Shown here piece after piece: positions 37,851-46,802 of a stretch of 64,000 nt of DNA (positions are counted from its first letter, which is position 1; each line of letters starts with the position of its first letter). The position numbers were made by a program, and so were the translations under genes. Source of the stretch: Vallitalea sp. (GTDB taxonomy: Bacteria; Bacillota; Clostridia; Lachnospirales; Vallitaleaceae). A model generated the notes under the pieces. That model had not been told where the DNA came from and made no database searches. It saw only the letters and a list, made by a program, of their open reading frames with translations. The stretch spans positions 1 to 64,000 of the forward strand of contig NZ_JAOARO010000039.1 of assembly GCF_025211055.1 (NCBI RefSeq), given 5' to 3'.

Positions 37851-38264
37851 ATATTTGGTCCTTTCTTATATTGAAGATATATATTTATTTGACTATTCAT
37901 GTATAGAATAATAAATATTGTCAATAATACAAATAATAAGATGTTTTGCATGTAAAAATTCATATATAATTAATCAACTTATTAAAATATATATCGGATA
38001 AAGATTGTTATTATATTATATTAATAAAATACAAAATAATACAATAATGAATTAGCTAAAACAAGTAGAAAAATATGGAAGTCATAAAAATATACATATA
38101 ATTAGTAACAAAATTGAATTTGATATTTTACACAAAAAACTTTTTAGTTGTGTTAAATTACACAAAAATAATTGGAAAAAATAGTAAATAAAGAAAAAGT
38201 GCATTAAATTAATAATTGAATATTCTGAACAAATGTAAAATGTACTAAATTATTTAGATGTTAG
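37851..38264. other. Long AT-rich intergenic region
   Basis: About 410 bases between the minus-strand AP2 gene and the promoter of the SleB-like gene. It is very AT-rich with scattered short direct repeats of ACACAAAAA type near 38130-38170. It presumably holds the AP2 gene's promoter. No RNA gene or coding frame with a ribosome site was found. Confidence 0.5.
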
Positions 38265-38293
38265 TTGACACATTATGTAAGTTTTACTATAAT
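38265..38293 (+). promoter_or_regulatory. Consensus sigma-A promoter of the SleB-like gene
   Basis: Perfect TTGACA (38265-38270), 17 bases, perfect TATAAT (38288-38293). Transcription should start near 38300, leaving a 5' leader of about 110 bases that contains a hairpin. Confidence 0.85.
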
Positions 38294-38344
38294 CGCTATG
38301 ACAAGCAAAATGTTAAGAAATTATTACGAGCTTGTTTAAAAATT

Positions 38345-38387
38345 CAATTTCATATGCATGTAAGACGGTCTTAAATTTATGAAATTG
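38345..38387 (+). promoter_or_regulatory. 5' leader hairpin of the SleB-like gene
   Basis: CAATTTCAT (38345-38353) is mirrored by ATGAAATTG (38379-38387), with an inner AAGAC/GTCTT pair (38362-38366, 38368-38372). The structure sits 10 bases before the ribosome site of the gene at 38412 and contains a spurious upstream ATG at 38379. It could modulate translation or act as an operator. Confidence 0.45.
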
Positions 38388-38411
38388 TCTATAGTTAAAA
38401 GGAGAAAAATT

Positions 38412-39233
38412 ATGTTTAAAGTAAAGAATCTTCTTAAGGACATATTTTCCTCAATAAAGCATATTCCAAAGAAAGCATACACTAATGGATTGATTGTAAT
38501 TACAAGTTGTATTATGATAACTGTATTATATCTAGGTGTTAATGGATTTTTTGGTTCTCATACTAATGGGGTATCTGCTTTAGAAGGAAACGTTGAAGAA
38601 ACGGATGTTTCGGATGATAAGTCTATTGAAGATGAGGAAACTGTTGTTGAGCTTGATTTAGGAATTGAACAGTATACCAAGAAGCTTGGCGAACTGTTGA
38701 AAGAGCAACAAGAGAAAGTTAACAAAGAAAAACTTGAAAGTAATAAACAAAAAATTGTACCTATGAAGGAGCCAGAGGAAAGTAGCGATAAGAAAGTGCT
38801 ACATACGGCAACCTATAAACCAAAAGAACAAGAAAGTCAATTAGTAAATATTTCTGCTAAGGACTATGAAGCTTTAACGAGGATTGTTGAAGCAGAAGCT
38901 ACAGGAGAAGATCTAATTGGAAGAATTCTAATAGTAAATGTTGTAATGAATCGAGTGAAAAGTTCAGAGTTCCCAAATAACATCTATAATGTTGTTCATC
39001 AAGGCAGTAATGGTAAAGCACAGTTTTCACCTATTACTGATGGTAGGTACTATTCAGTAAAAGTGTCTAACAAAACCAAAAAAGCTGTTGAGAGTGCTTT
39101 TAATGGTGAGGACTATTCAAAAGGAGCATTATACTTTGCTGCAAGATGTTATGCTTCTGAAAAAGCTATGAGTTGGTTTGATAATAATCTTACCAAAGTA
39201 TACCAGCATGGAGTTCACGAATTTTTTAAATAG
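38412..39233 (+). CDS. SleB-like cell wall hydrolase, membrane-anchored
   Basis: 273 residues from ATG 38412; GGAG at 38401-38404 is 7 bases upstream. A single membrane segment (about 25-45, NGLIVITSCIMITVLYLGV) anchors it, followed by an acidic and Lys/Glu-rich linker. A C-terminal Hydrolase_2 (SleB/CwlJ) domain (about 145-273) has LTRIVEAEATGEDLIGR with the catalytic Glu, VNVVMNRVKS and QFSPITDGRYY. Family members are lytic transglycosylases acting on peptidoglycan or spore cortex. The anchoring and absence of a PG-binding repeat differ from true SleB, so a vegetative or sporulation wall role is equally possible. The gene is monocistronic. Confidence 0.88.
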   Translation: MFKVKNLLKDIFSSIKHIPKKAYTNGLIVITSCIMITVLYLGVNGFFGSHTNGVSALEGNVEETDVSDDKSIEDEETVVELDLGIEQYTKKLGELLKEQQEKVNKEKLESNKQKIVPMKEPEESSDKKVLHTATYKPKEQESQLVNISAKDYEALTRIVEAEATGEDLIGRILIVNVVMNRVKSSEFPNNIYNVVHQGSNGKAQFSPITDGRYYSVKVSNKTKKAVESAFNGEDYSKGALYFAARCYASEKAMSWFDNNLTKVYQHGVHEFFK

Positions 39234-39254
39234 ATAAATTAATATATATATATT

Positions 39255-39283
39255 ATAGGCAATCTGATGATTGCCTATTTTTT
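39255..39283 (+). terminator. Rho-independent terminator
   Basis: ATAGGCAATC (39255-39264), loop TGAT, GATTGCCTAT (39269-39278), then T-rich. Perfect 10-bp stem ending the SleB-like gene. Confidence 0.9.
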
Positions 39284-39383
39284 GAGTTATTGGAAAGAGA
39301 GATATAGCCTCTTTTGTTCTAGTATTGTGTTAAAGTGAATAGTATGATATAATCTTAAAAAACATCAAAAAGGAATGAAACTA

Positions 39384-40874
39384 ATGAATACATTATATAA
39401 GAGCACACGTGGTGGTGAAAGTAATATACAAGCATCATTAGCTATTATTAAAGGATTAGCATGTGACGGAGGGCTATTCGTACCTAATGAGATTCCTAAA
39501 TTAGATAAACCTTTAGAAGATTTGTTGGACTTAGAGTACAAGGATTTAGCTTATGAAATAATGAAGTTATATCTTACTGACTTTACTGAAGAAGAATTGA
39601 GATATTGTATAAATAATGCTTATGATGATAAGTTTGATACAAAGGAGATTGCTCCAATTGTTAAAAAAAATAGAGCACATTATTTAGAGTTGTTTCATGG
39701 ATCAACCATTGCATTCAAAGATATGGCATTATCTATTTTACCTTATCTAATGAAAGTTTCTGCTAAGAAGCAGAATATAGATAAAGAAATAGTTATTCTT
39801 ACAGCAACATCAGGAGATACTGGTAAAGCTGCTTTAGCTGGATTTGCTGATGTGGAAGGAATTAAAATCATTGTATTCTATCCAAAAGATGGGGTAAGTC
39901 CTATTCAAAAACAACAGATGGTTACTCAAAAAGGAGATAATACATATGTTGTTGGTATAGAAGGAAATTTTGATGATGCTCAAAATGGAGTTAAGGAAAT
40001 ATTTAATAATGCTGAGTTTGCCCAATTAATGGATAATAATGGTTATAGGTTCTCATCAGCCAATTCGATTAATATTGGTAGGTTGATACCTCAGATAGTT
40101 TATTATTTCTATGCATATACTAAGATGGTGGCAAGTGGAGACATTAAGATTGGTGAAGACTTTAATGTAGTTGTTCCAACTGGTAATTTTGGGAATATAC
40201 TAGCTGCGTATTATGCTAAGAATATGGGATTGCCAATCCATCAATTAATATGTGCATCTAATGATAATAAAGTATTGTATGATTTTATGAATACAGGGGT
40301 ATATAATAGGAAAAGAGAATTTGTGTTAACTATATCACCTTCTATGGATATTTTGATATCTAGTAATTTAGAGAGGTTGTTGTATAAGATATCTGGGAGT
40401 AAGGAAAGTGTTATAAGTGATCTTATGAGTTCGTTATCAAGCAAAGGTGAATATGAGATATCTGATGATATGAAAAAAGGATTAAAGGATTTTTATGGTA
40501 ATTATGCTTCCATTGATGAAACTTATGATGCAATTAAAGAAGTTTTTCATAATTCAGGGTATTTGATTGACTCACATACAGCTGTTGGTAGTTCAGTTTA
40601 TAAAAAATATATGAAGGATACAGGAGATAATAGGAAGACAGTTATTGCTTCAACAGCTAGTCCATATAAATTTACTCGTAGTGTTATGAAGGCTATTGAT
40701 GAGAGTTATGAGAAGTATGATGATTTTGAGTTGATAAAGAAAATGAATGAGTTGACGGGAGTAGAGGTTCCGGATGCTATTAAGGATATTGTTGGTGCTA
40801 AGATAAGGCATAAGATGATATGTGATAAAGATAAGATGAAAGAAACTGTTGAAGAGATATTGAGTTTGAGCTAG
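39384..40874 (+). CDS. thrC: Threonine synthase
   Basis: PLP-dependent enzyme converting O-phosphohomoserine to threonine; 496 residues from ATG 39384, with AAAGGA at 39369-39374 nine bases upstream. N-terminal YKSTRGG, the PLP lysine in ELFHGSTIAFKDMALS, the phosphate-binding TATSGDTGKAALAGF, and VPTGNFGNILAAYYAK are all present. This is the longer (yeast/E. coli-like) threonine synthase branch with its C-terminal subdomain. It is monocistronic, with a terminator overlapping the stop codon. Confidence 0.96.
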   Translation: MNTLYKSTRGGESNIQASLAIIKGLACDGGLFVPNEIPKLDKPLEDLLDLEYKDLAYEIMKLYLTDFTEEELRYCINNAYDDKFDTKEIAPIVKKNRAHYLELFHGSTIAFKDMALSILPYLMKVSAKKQNIDKEIVILTATSGDTGKAALAGFADVEGIKIIVFYPKDGVSPIQKQQMVTQKGDNTYVVGIEGNFDDAQNGVKEIFNNAEFAQLMDNNGYRFSSANSINIGRLIPQIVYYFYAYTKMVASGDIKIGEDFNVVVPTGNFGNILAAYYAKNMGLPIHQLICASNDNKVLYDFMNTGVYNRKREFVLTISPSMDILISSNLERLLYKISGSKESVISDLMSSLSSKGEYEISDDMKKGLKDFYGNYASIDETYDAIKEVFHNSGYLIDSHTAVGSSVYKKYMKDTGDNRKTVIASTASPYKFTRSVMKAIDESYEKYDDFELIKKMNELTGVEVPDAIKDIVGAKIRHKMICDKDKMKETVEEILSLS

Positions 40875-40896
40875 CGGGTGCTAGCTTTTTTTATTT
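40869..40896 (+). terminator. Rho-independent terminator overlapping the thrC stop
   Basis: AGCTAGC (40869-40875), loop GGGT, GCTAGCT (40880-40886) and a following run of T. The thrC stop codon TAG is inside the first arm. Confidence 0.88.
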
Positions 40897-40913
40897 TTGG
40901 GGGAATGTTTAGG

Positions 40914-40990
40914 TCAGGGTATAAGTGTTAATAATCACTTGCCTTACCCTGAGAAGCGGTCGGTCTGCGTGATTATTAACACTTATACCC
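40914..40990. repeat. 22-bp perfect inverted repeat with alternative fold
   Basis: The arm 40917-40938 is the exact reverse complement of 40969-40990, with a 30-base GC-richer centre. The left arm can also fold on its own: TCAGGGTA (40914-40921) pairs with TACCCTGA (40945-40952) around AAGTG/CACTT (40923-40927, 40936-40940). No T-run follows, so it is not a standard terminator. It could be a REP/MITE-like palindromic element, a protein-binding palindrome or a switching RNA. Confidence 0.7.
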
Positions 40991-41050
40991 TTCGGTGGTA
41001 CATGTAGGTAATAAAAGATTAGTGATGAACTACATAAATAAAGTAAGAAT

Positions 41051-41758
41051 ATGAAAGACGTATTCATTTATTTGTTATGTTTTAGGTTTTATAGTATTTA
41101 TAGCATAGTTCTATTTGATGAGATTGTTGAAGCTATTGATAGATTGGCATATATTAAGAATACTAATAGGTCACAATTGATTAATGATATGCTAGCAGAA
41201 AAGATTGGTTTGCTGACGCCCCAGCAAAAAGTTACTAATATAATGAATAAGATATCACAGTTGGTGGAAACAGATAGTATTCAAGTGAAGTCCAAGAATG
41301 ATTATGGGAGTTTACAATTTGGGACTTTTATAAAGTATAAGTATAAACCTAGTATTAGATATAGATTTGAGTTTTATGTAGGTAATAATGAGGAAAGATA
41401 TGCTGTTCTAAAGATTAATTCCAGATCTAAGTCAGAAGACCTTAATGAACATTTGGAAAGGTTTTTTAATGGGATTTGTTATATTGATAAGAATAGGTTT
41501 CCTGAGATTTATCAGAGGGAGATAATTAATAAGGCGTATACTAATTCTAATAATAGATTTATAAGAGAGTTTTTGAGGGGGATTCCGTTGGAAAAAATGG
41601 ATGATGATTCTATAGCAGAGTATTTAAGTTGTTATCTATTGATGATTGATAATTCTCTTAACTATTATTTCAATCATTATAATCAAGAGGATGTTTTTAA
41701 TAAGATTGATAAGATATATTGTCAGTATTTGAATAATCTTAATTTATTTCTAAAATGA
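41051..41758 (+). CDS. Ribbon-helix-helix domain protein of unknown function
   Basis: 235 residues. Residues 20-55 (IVLFDEIVEAIDRLAYIKN through NRSQLINDMLAEKIGL) form a CopG-like ribbon-helix-helix DNA-binding unit. The remaining 180 residues are not recognised. The first 18 residues (MKDVFIYLLCFRFYSIYS) are oddly hydrophobic and aromatic for such a protein, and the ribosome site before ATG 41051 is weak. The native N-terminus may therefore have been replaced or lost by a small rearrangement next to the inverted repeat. It is probably a transcription regulator or antitoxin-like protein; no toxin gene is adjacent. Confidence 0.6.
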   Translation: MKDVFIYLLCFRFYSIYSIVLFDEIVEAIDRLAYIKNTNRSQLINDMLAEKIGLLTPQQKVTNIMNKISQLVETDSIQVKSKNDYGSLQFGTFIKYKYKPSIRYRFEFYVGNNEERYAVLKINSRSKSEDLNEHLERFFNGICYIDKNRFPEIYQREIINKAYTNSNNRFIREFLRGIPLEKMDDDSIAEYLSCYLLMIDNSLNYYFNHYNQEDVFNKIDKIYCQYLNNLNLFLK

Positions 41759-41789
41759 AGTATGGTTAATAAAATAGGAGGTACAGGCT

Positions 41790-42737
41790 ATGCCAAATAA
41801 CGTTGAGGATTATTATAAAACACTGGGTGTTTCCAGAGATGCTAATGATAAAGAGATACAGAAGGCATATAGAAAGTTAGCTCATAAATATCATCCGGAT
41901 TCAAATAAAACAAAAGAGGCAGAAGAGAAATTTAAAAAGATTAATGAAGCTTATAATGTATTGAAGGATCCAGAAAAGAAAAAAGCGTATGATCAGTTCG
42001 GAAGTCAGTGGGAAAATGGTGGAGGATATTATTCTGGTGATACAAGCTCATGGACAGGAGATGAAGATATATTAAGGTCTGTATTCGACTCTATATTTAG
42101 AGCTAATAGCTTTGGTAAAAGTGGTAGAGGCACTTTTAAAGGTTTTAGTAATTTTGGTGGTTTTTCATCAGGTATGGGTGGATTTGGACAACAACAAGCT
42201 AGATCGGTTAAGGGTCAGAATGCTGAGGCTGAGCTTGATATATCTATATCGGATAGCTATTATGGTTCGATCAAAAAGATTACTATAGGAAATGATATGG
42301 GGAATAGACATCAATTAGATGTTACAATTCCAAAGGGTATAATTGAAGGCCAGAAAATAAGGTTAAAAGGACAAGGGAATAGTGGGTATAACGGTGGTCC
42401 AAGAGGTGACTTATTAATTAAGGTTCATATAGTTGAGGATGCTGATTATAAGCTTAATGGTTATGATATTTATAAAGACCTGAATATTGCTCCTTGGGAG
42501 TCTGCTTTTGGAGCAGATATAGAAGCAAGTACTATAGACAAAAAGTTCAAGATAAAAATACCTAAGGGAACTCAATCAGGGAAAAAATTTAGATTAAAAA
42601 ACAAAGGGTTGAAGAGTAAAAAGAAGACTGGAGATTTTTATTTTGTAGCTAGGATAGTCATACCTGAAGATTTGAGCAAAGAAGAAATTAAATTACTTAA
42701 AAAATGGAAAGAGGTATCTAGTGGAAAAATTAGATAA
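41790..42737 (+). CDS. DnaJ-family co-chaperone, CbpA type
   Basis: 315-residue J-protein. The J domain (6-70) carries the HPD motif at 35-37 (HKYHPDSNK). A Gly/Phe-rich linker (about 75-140) and two C-terminal beta-sandwich substrate-binding domains follow. No CxxCxGxG zinc-finger repeats are present, so this is the CbpA/type II class rather than DnaJ proper. It stimulates Hsp70 ATPase and binds unfolded protein in the cytosol. A TAGGAGG ribosome site precedes it, 31 bases after the ribbon-helix-helix gene. Confidence 0.92.
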   Translation: MPNNVEDYYKTLGVSRDANDKEIQKAYRKLAHKYHPDSNKTKEAEEKFKKINEAYNVLKDPEKKKAYDQFGSQWENGGGYYSGDTSSWTGDEDILRSVFDSIFRANSFGKSGRGTFKGFSNFGGFSSGMGGFGQQQARSVKGQNAEAELDISISDSYYGSIKKITIGNDMGNRHQLDVTIPKGIIEGQKIRLKGQGNSGYNGGPRGDLLIKVHIVEDADYKLNGYDIYKDLNIAPWESAFGADIEASTIDKKFKIKIPKGTQSGKKFRLKNKGLKSKKKTGDFYFVARIVIPEDLSKEEIKLLKKWKEVSSGKIR

Positions 42738-42789
42738 AGGGCAGACAGACCATTAAAAAGATATCTGCAAAGAATGTAAAAAAATATTG

Positions 42790-42809
42790 GCACTCTCAAG
42801 AGTGCTTTT
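42790..42809 (+). terminator. Rho-independent terminator
   Basis: GCACTC, loop TCAA, GAGTGC, then TTTT. Short but perfect stem following the DnaJ-like gene. Confidence 0.7.
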
Positions 42810-42891
42810 ATTATGTTATGAAAAAGCTTTCTAACTAACAAATTCTTATATAAATATAAAAACAAATTCTAAATAAAATTCCAAGTTTTTC

Positions 42892-42920
42892 TTGACATAT
42901 ATATGCAGTTGTACTATACT
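42892..42920 (+). promoter_or_regulatory. Promoter of the ferric iron transport operon
   Basis: TTGACA (42892-42897), 17 bases, TATACT (42915-42920). Transcription should start near 42927, immediately before a Fur-like site. Confidence 0.85.
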
Positions 42921-42931
42921 TTAAACGAAAT

Positions 42932-42946
42932 TGATAGTCATTATCA
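42932..42946 (+). promoter_or_regulatory. Fur box
   Basis: TGATAGTCATTATCA matches the 7-1-7 Fur consensus TGATAATnATTATCA at all but one position. It covers the predicted transcription start region, so iron-loaded Fur binding would block the promoter. This supports iron as the substrate of the downstream ABC transporter. Confidence 0.8.
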
Positions 42947-42971
42947 GATTAAAAAATAGGAGGGTAATTAA

Positions 42972-44126
42972 GTGAAAAATAAAATTACTATTATTATGAG
43001 TTGCATTTTGATAATATCATTAATGCTTGTAGGGTGTTCAAAAGACAATGAAGAAAATGTTGTCTCACAAAATCCAGAAGCAGAAAATGCACAGGATGAT
43101 GGAACTAAGGCAAAAGATGAAAGTAAAGAAACAGAGGACAGTAATAATGAGAATGAAGATGATAAGGGAAAATACCATGGTAAAGAAGGAAAAATAACTG
43201 TATATTTATCTGGTCCAGAACAAATGTTAAACAAGATAGAAAGTGAATTCGAGACTGTTAATGGGGATGTATTAGATTTAGTAATATTAGGTTGTGGTCC
43301 CCTAAGACAAAAAGTATGGACTGAGAAACAGGCTGGACAAATTCAAGCAGATGTTGTATGGGGTTCTGACCCACTATTATATTATGCTCTTCAAGATGAA
43401 GGGGATTTGGCACAATATAGTCCTAAGGAGTATGATAAGTTAAAAGAAGAATATAAAGTAGGGGATAATTACTACACGATAGTTAATGAAAGATATGCTG
43501 TTATAGCCTATAATAAAGATAATTTAAAAGGTGATAAAATACCAAAATCCTTTGAAGACCTTAAGAAGGAAGCATATTCTGGTAGCGTTGTAATGGCAAA
43601 TGCTAATTATTCTTCAACTGCGCTAGCAATTACTTCAGGTCTATATCAAATGAGCGGTAATAATTGGGATTACATAAAAGCTTTGAAGGATAATAAATTA
43701 TTCTTCGCAAAATCTAATGGTCAAGTTCCTTCAAAGATTCAAGAGGGGGAATTTGATACAGGAATAGCTCCTCATGATTCTGTCTTAAGATTGAAGAAAA
43801 AGGCAAAGAAAGAAGAGTATAAAACTCCAATAGAGATTAGCTGGCCATCTGAAGGGGCTCTAAGAATTCAAAGACCAGTAGCAATTATTAAAGATGAATC
43901 AAGACCAAGTAAAAATCAAGTAATAGCTGAAAAATTTGTTGATTTCCTAGTATCTAAAAAAGTTCAAAACATTACTTCAGGAATGGGATTTGTTAGTGTA
44001 AGAGAAGACGTTTCATTACCACAAGGAATTCCTGATGAACTGAAAACTAAGGAGATTGACTGGAGGTTCGCTTATGAAAACGAAAGTACACTTAGAGATG
44101 GAGTCAAAGAAATCATGGGCAACTAA
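42972..44126 (+). CDS. Ferric iron ABC transporter, substrate-binding lipoprotein
   Basis: Lipoprotein of 384 residues; GTG start with GGAGGG 7 bases upstream. The signal peptide ends in the lipobox LMLVGC (C22), followed by an acidic linker and a periplasmic-binding-protein fold of the FbpA/AfuA/PhnS branch (ITVYLSGPEQMLNKIESEFE, ADVVWGSDPLLYY, RPVAIIKDESR). The membrane-anchored protein would capture a metal or metal chelate outside the cell. The Fur box upstream and the two-domain permease downstream point to Fe(III). It overlaps the permease gene by 53 bases. Confidence 0.85.
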   Translation: MKNKITIIMSCILIISLMLVGCSKDNEENVVSQNPEAENAQDDGTKAKDESKETEDSNNENEDDKGKYHGKEGKITVYLSGPEQMLNKIESEFETVNGDVLDLVILGCGPLRQKVWTEKQAGQIQADVVWGSDPLLYYALQDEGDLAQYSPKEYDKLKEEYKVGDNYYTIVNERYAVIAYNKDNLKGDKIPKSFEDLKKEAYSGSVVMANANYSSTALAITSGLYQMSGNNWDYIKALKDNKLFFAKSNGQVPSKIQEGEFDTGIAPHDSVLRLKKKAKKEEYKTPIEISWPSEGALRIQRPVAIIKDESRPSKNQVIAEKFVDFLVSKKVQNITSGMGFVSVREDVSLPQGIPDELKTKEIDWRFAYENESTLRDGVKEIMGN

Positions 44127-45774
44127 AGGTATTAGTAATACATCACAGTTTTTAAAAGAAACTGTGATGTATGTAATGTTATGTATAATAATTTTTATTA
44201 TAATAATATATCCGTTGCTGAATCTATTGGTAAAGAGTTTTGATATAAGTGTTTTTATTTCTTTGTTCAGAGATAGATTAACATATATAAGTTTATTTAA
44301 TACCTTGATAATAGGTATTGGAGTTACTTTTTTTTCTATATTATTTGGTGGGAGCTTAGCTTGGTTAGTTGTAAGAACTGATTTTAGACACAAGAAATTC
44401 GTTAGGTTATTTGCTCTAATAGGTTTTATGATTCCTTCATATATTCTCAGTATATCATGGATAGAGATTTTTTCTAAGAATGGTTACCTGAGTAGGTTGC
44501 TAAAATTCCTATTAGGCTATAATTATAATTTTTTTCCATATTCCATTATATCTGTTATCTTTGTTCTATCAATCCATTTGTATCCTTTGGCTTTTATGTC
44601 TATTTCTAATGCTTTAGAAGCGTATTCAATGGATTATGAAGATGCTGCTTTTGTATGTGGGGCAGATAGAAGAAGGATAATGAGAACTATAACATTTCCT
44701 ATGATAATCCCTAGTATTTTATCTATAGGAATTTTGATTTTTAGCCGTTCAATGGCTAATTTTGGAGTTCCGGCGGCTCTATGTTTGCCTATAGGAAAAG
44801 ATGTAGTTACTACTAAGATATTCAGTTACTTATCTCATCTAGAGTTAGTAAATGCTACAGTATTATCTGTAATATTAATAATAATATCAGCATGTATATA
44901 TATCATTAACTCTAAGATTATAAGTAAAAGAAAATATTCAAGCAGTACCAATAAAAAATTCAGGAATCCTAAGCTAATAAAATTAGGAAAGCGTAGTAAA
45001 ATAGTTAATTTCTTTGCATTAGGGTTTTGTATATGTGTAACAGGCATACCTTTGATAAGTATTATTATAACATCCTTTCTCAAACGATGGGGTTTGAAAA
45101 TACAATTGAAGAATTTAACTATCAACAATTATATTACTTTGTTTACTAATCCTTATACTAATAAATCATTCATAAATAGTATGGTATATGGGATAGCAGG
45201 GGCAACAGCTGCGGTTATAATTGGCTGTATTGTATTATATTTGTTCTATATCAATAAAAACAAATTAACTAGTTCATTTATGGTAATTGTTACATGGCCA
45301 ATAGCTTTTCCTAATATCGTATTAGCTGTAGCAGCTACGTTAAGCTTCATAAATAAACCATTAAAACTATATGGAACAAAATGGATTATAATTATTACAT
45401 ACATTGCATTATTCATACCAATCGCAGTTAAAAATATGAGCGGAATAATTGAAAACATAGATAAAAGCTTAATAAAAGCCTCTAGAATGTCTGGAGCAAG
45501 TATATTTAGTACATTAAAAAATATAATAATACCATTAATAGCACCTGGAATGACTTCAGCTTGGATATTATGTTTTTTGATTGCATTAAGAGAAATCCCA
45601 ATCTCTCTATTATTATATAGTAGTGGAACTGAAACTTTGGGTGTTATGCTGTTTACATTACAATCTAATTCTTACGGACTTGAAATGACATCTACTCTAG
45701 CAGTAGTAATCATAATTATGAGTTTAATTGGAAATCTAATAATTAAAAAGGTTAGGAGACGAATTAAATGGTAA
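44074..45774 (+). CDS. Ferric iron ABC transporter, fused permease
   Basis: Two tandem BPD-type permease domains in one chain (566 residues from ATG 44074; GGAGG at 44062-44066), as in FbpB/AfuB. About twelve membrane segments. Both halves have the EAA loop that docks the ATPase (about 180-200, YSMDYEDAAFVCGADRRR; about 465-485, DKSLIKASRMSGASIFS). It starts within the end of the binding-protein gene and overlaps the ATPase gene by 7 bases, so the three are a single operon. Confidence 0.9.
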   Translation: MKTKVHLEMESKKSWATKGISNTSQFLKETVMYVMLCIIIFIIIIYPLLNLLVKSFDISVFISLFRDRLTYISLFNTLIIGIGVTFFSILFGGSLAWLVVRTDFRHKKFVRLFALIGFMIPSYILSISWIEIFSKNGYLSRLLKFLLGYNYNFFPYSIISVIFVLSIHLYPLAFMSISNALEAYSMDYEDAAFVCGADRRRIMRTITFPMIIPSILSIGILIFSRSMANFGVPAALCLPIGKDVVTTKIFSYLSHLELVNATVLSVILIIISACIYIINSKIISKRKYSSSTNKKFRNPKLIKLGKRSKIVNFFALGFCICVTGIPLISIIITSFLKRWGLKIQLKNLTINNYITLFTNPYTNKSFINSMVYGIAGATAAVIIGCIVLYLFYINKNKLTSSFMVIVTWPIAFPNIVLAVAATLSFINKPLKLYGTKWIIIITYIALFIPIAVKNMSGIIENIDKSLIKASRMSGASIFSTLKNIIIPLIAPGMTSAWILCFLIALREIPISLLLYSSGTETLGVMLFTLQSNSYGLEMTSTLAVVIIIMSLIGNLIIKKVRRRIKW

Positions 45775-46796
45775 CTGCAAAACTTAATGATATCAGCAAG
45801 AAATATGGTGAGATCAATGCACTAAATGATGTAAGTCTAGATATTCACACAGGAGAATTATTAAGTATTCTAGGTTCTAGTGGTTGTGGAAAAAGTACAT
45901 TACTGTATTCTATTGCTGGACTAGAAAAACCTGACAGTGGAGATATAAGTCTTAATGATAGAACTATATTTTCTGCCACTACAAGAACGTTTATACCACC
46001 TGAGAAACGCAATGTAGGTTTAGTTTTTCAGAATTATGCACTTTGGCCACACATGAATATATTTAAGAATGTGGCTTATCCTTTACAAATAAGGAATATT
46101 AAAAAATCTATTATAAAAAAAGAAGTATTAGAAAAACTTGACTTAGTTGGTTTAAGTGGAAAAGAAAAGAAATATCCTCATGAATTAAGTGGGGGAGAAC
46201 AGCAAAGAGCTGCGGTGGCTAGAGGATTAATTATGAAACCCGATATATTATTACTAGATGAACCATTTTCAAATTTGGATGCAAAGCTAAGAGAAAAAAT
46301 GCAAGATGAATTAAAAAGAATACAGAAACTTACTAAACTCACTATGGTTCATGTAACCCATGACCAAGAAGAAGCAATGAGAATCTCAGATAGGATTGCT
46401 ATAATGAATAAGGGTAAACTACTTCAAATAGGTGAGCCTAGTGAAATATATGATAGACCAAAAGATGTTTTTGTTGCAGGATTTGTTGGTAAATCTAATT
46501 TGATTTCATATCATGCAATAAAACATTATCTACCAAAAAAAGTTCAAAATGATTTAGAAAAAGAATCACAAAGTAAAACTAAAACCATTCTGGTTAGACC
46601 TGAAGATATAACCATTACAGATGTAGAAAATAACACTATAAGTGGTATTATTACTAATAAATTCAACAAAGGAAGCGTTTTTATGTATAATATCAAAACG
46701 GGCTTTCATAATTTTGTTATTCAAACAGACAATAGATGTAACTATGATATTAATACTAATGTTAATATTATGATAAAGAAAGGATGCGTCATATAG
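45768..46796 (+). CDS. Ferric iron ABC transporter, ATPase
   Basis: 342 residues, FbpC/AfuC-like. Walker A GSSGCGKST, Q-loop VFQNYALWPHMN, signature LSGGEQQRAAVARG, Walker B LLLDEPFSNLDAK, switch HVTHDQEEA. The C-terminal 100 residues form a TOBE-like regulatory domain (VRPEDITI). It drives uptake through the fused permease. The gene ends 6 bases before the 3' end of the convergent CDF gene. Confidence 0.92.
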   Translation: MVTAKLNDISKKYGEINALNDVSLDIHTGELLSILGSSGCGKSTLLYSIAGLEKPDSGDISLNDRTIFSATTRTFIPPEKRNVGLVFQNYALWPHMNIFKNVAYPLQIRNIKKSIIKKEVLEKLDLVGLSGKEKKYPHELSGGEQQRAAVARGLIMKPDILLLDEPFSNLDAKLREKMQDELKRIQKLTKLTMVHVTHDQEEAMRISDRIAIMNKGKLLQIGEPSEIYDRPKDVFVAGFVGKSNLISYHAIKHYLPKKVQNDLEKESQSKTKTILVRPEDITITDVENNTISGIITNKFNKGSVFMYNIKTGFHNFVIQTDNRCNYDINTNVNIMIKKGCVI

Positions 46797-46802
46797 GGGA
46801 TA

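Noticed and set aside
38120..38175. Short ACACAAAAA-type repeats as a CRISPR or iteron array
   Set aside because: Only two or three irregular, low-complexity copies with no constant spacing.
38379..38411. ATG at 38379 as start of the SleB-like protein
   Set aside because: It lies within a hairpin arm with no ribosome site; GGAG before ATG 38412 is well placed and the membrane segment then sits at the usual distance from the N-terminus.
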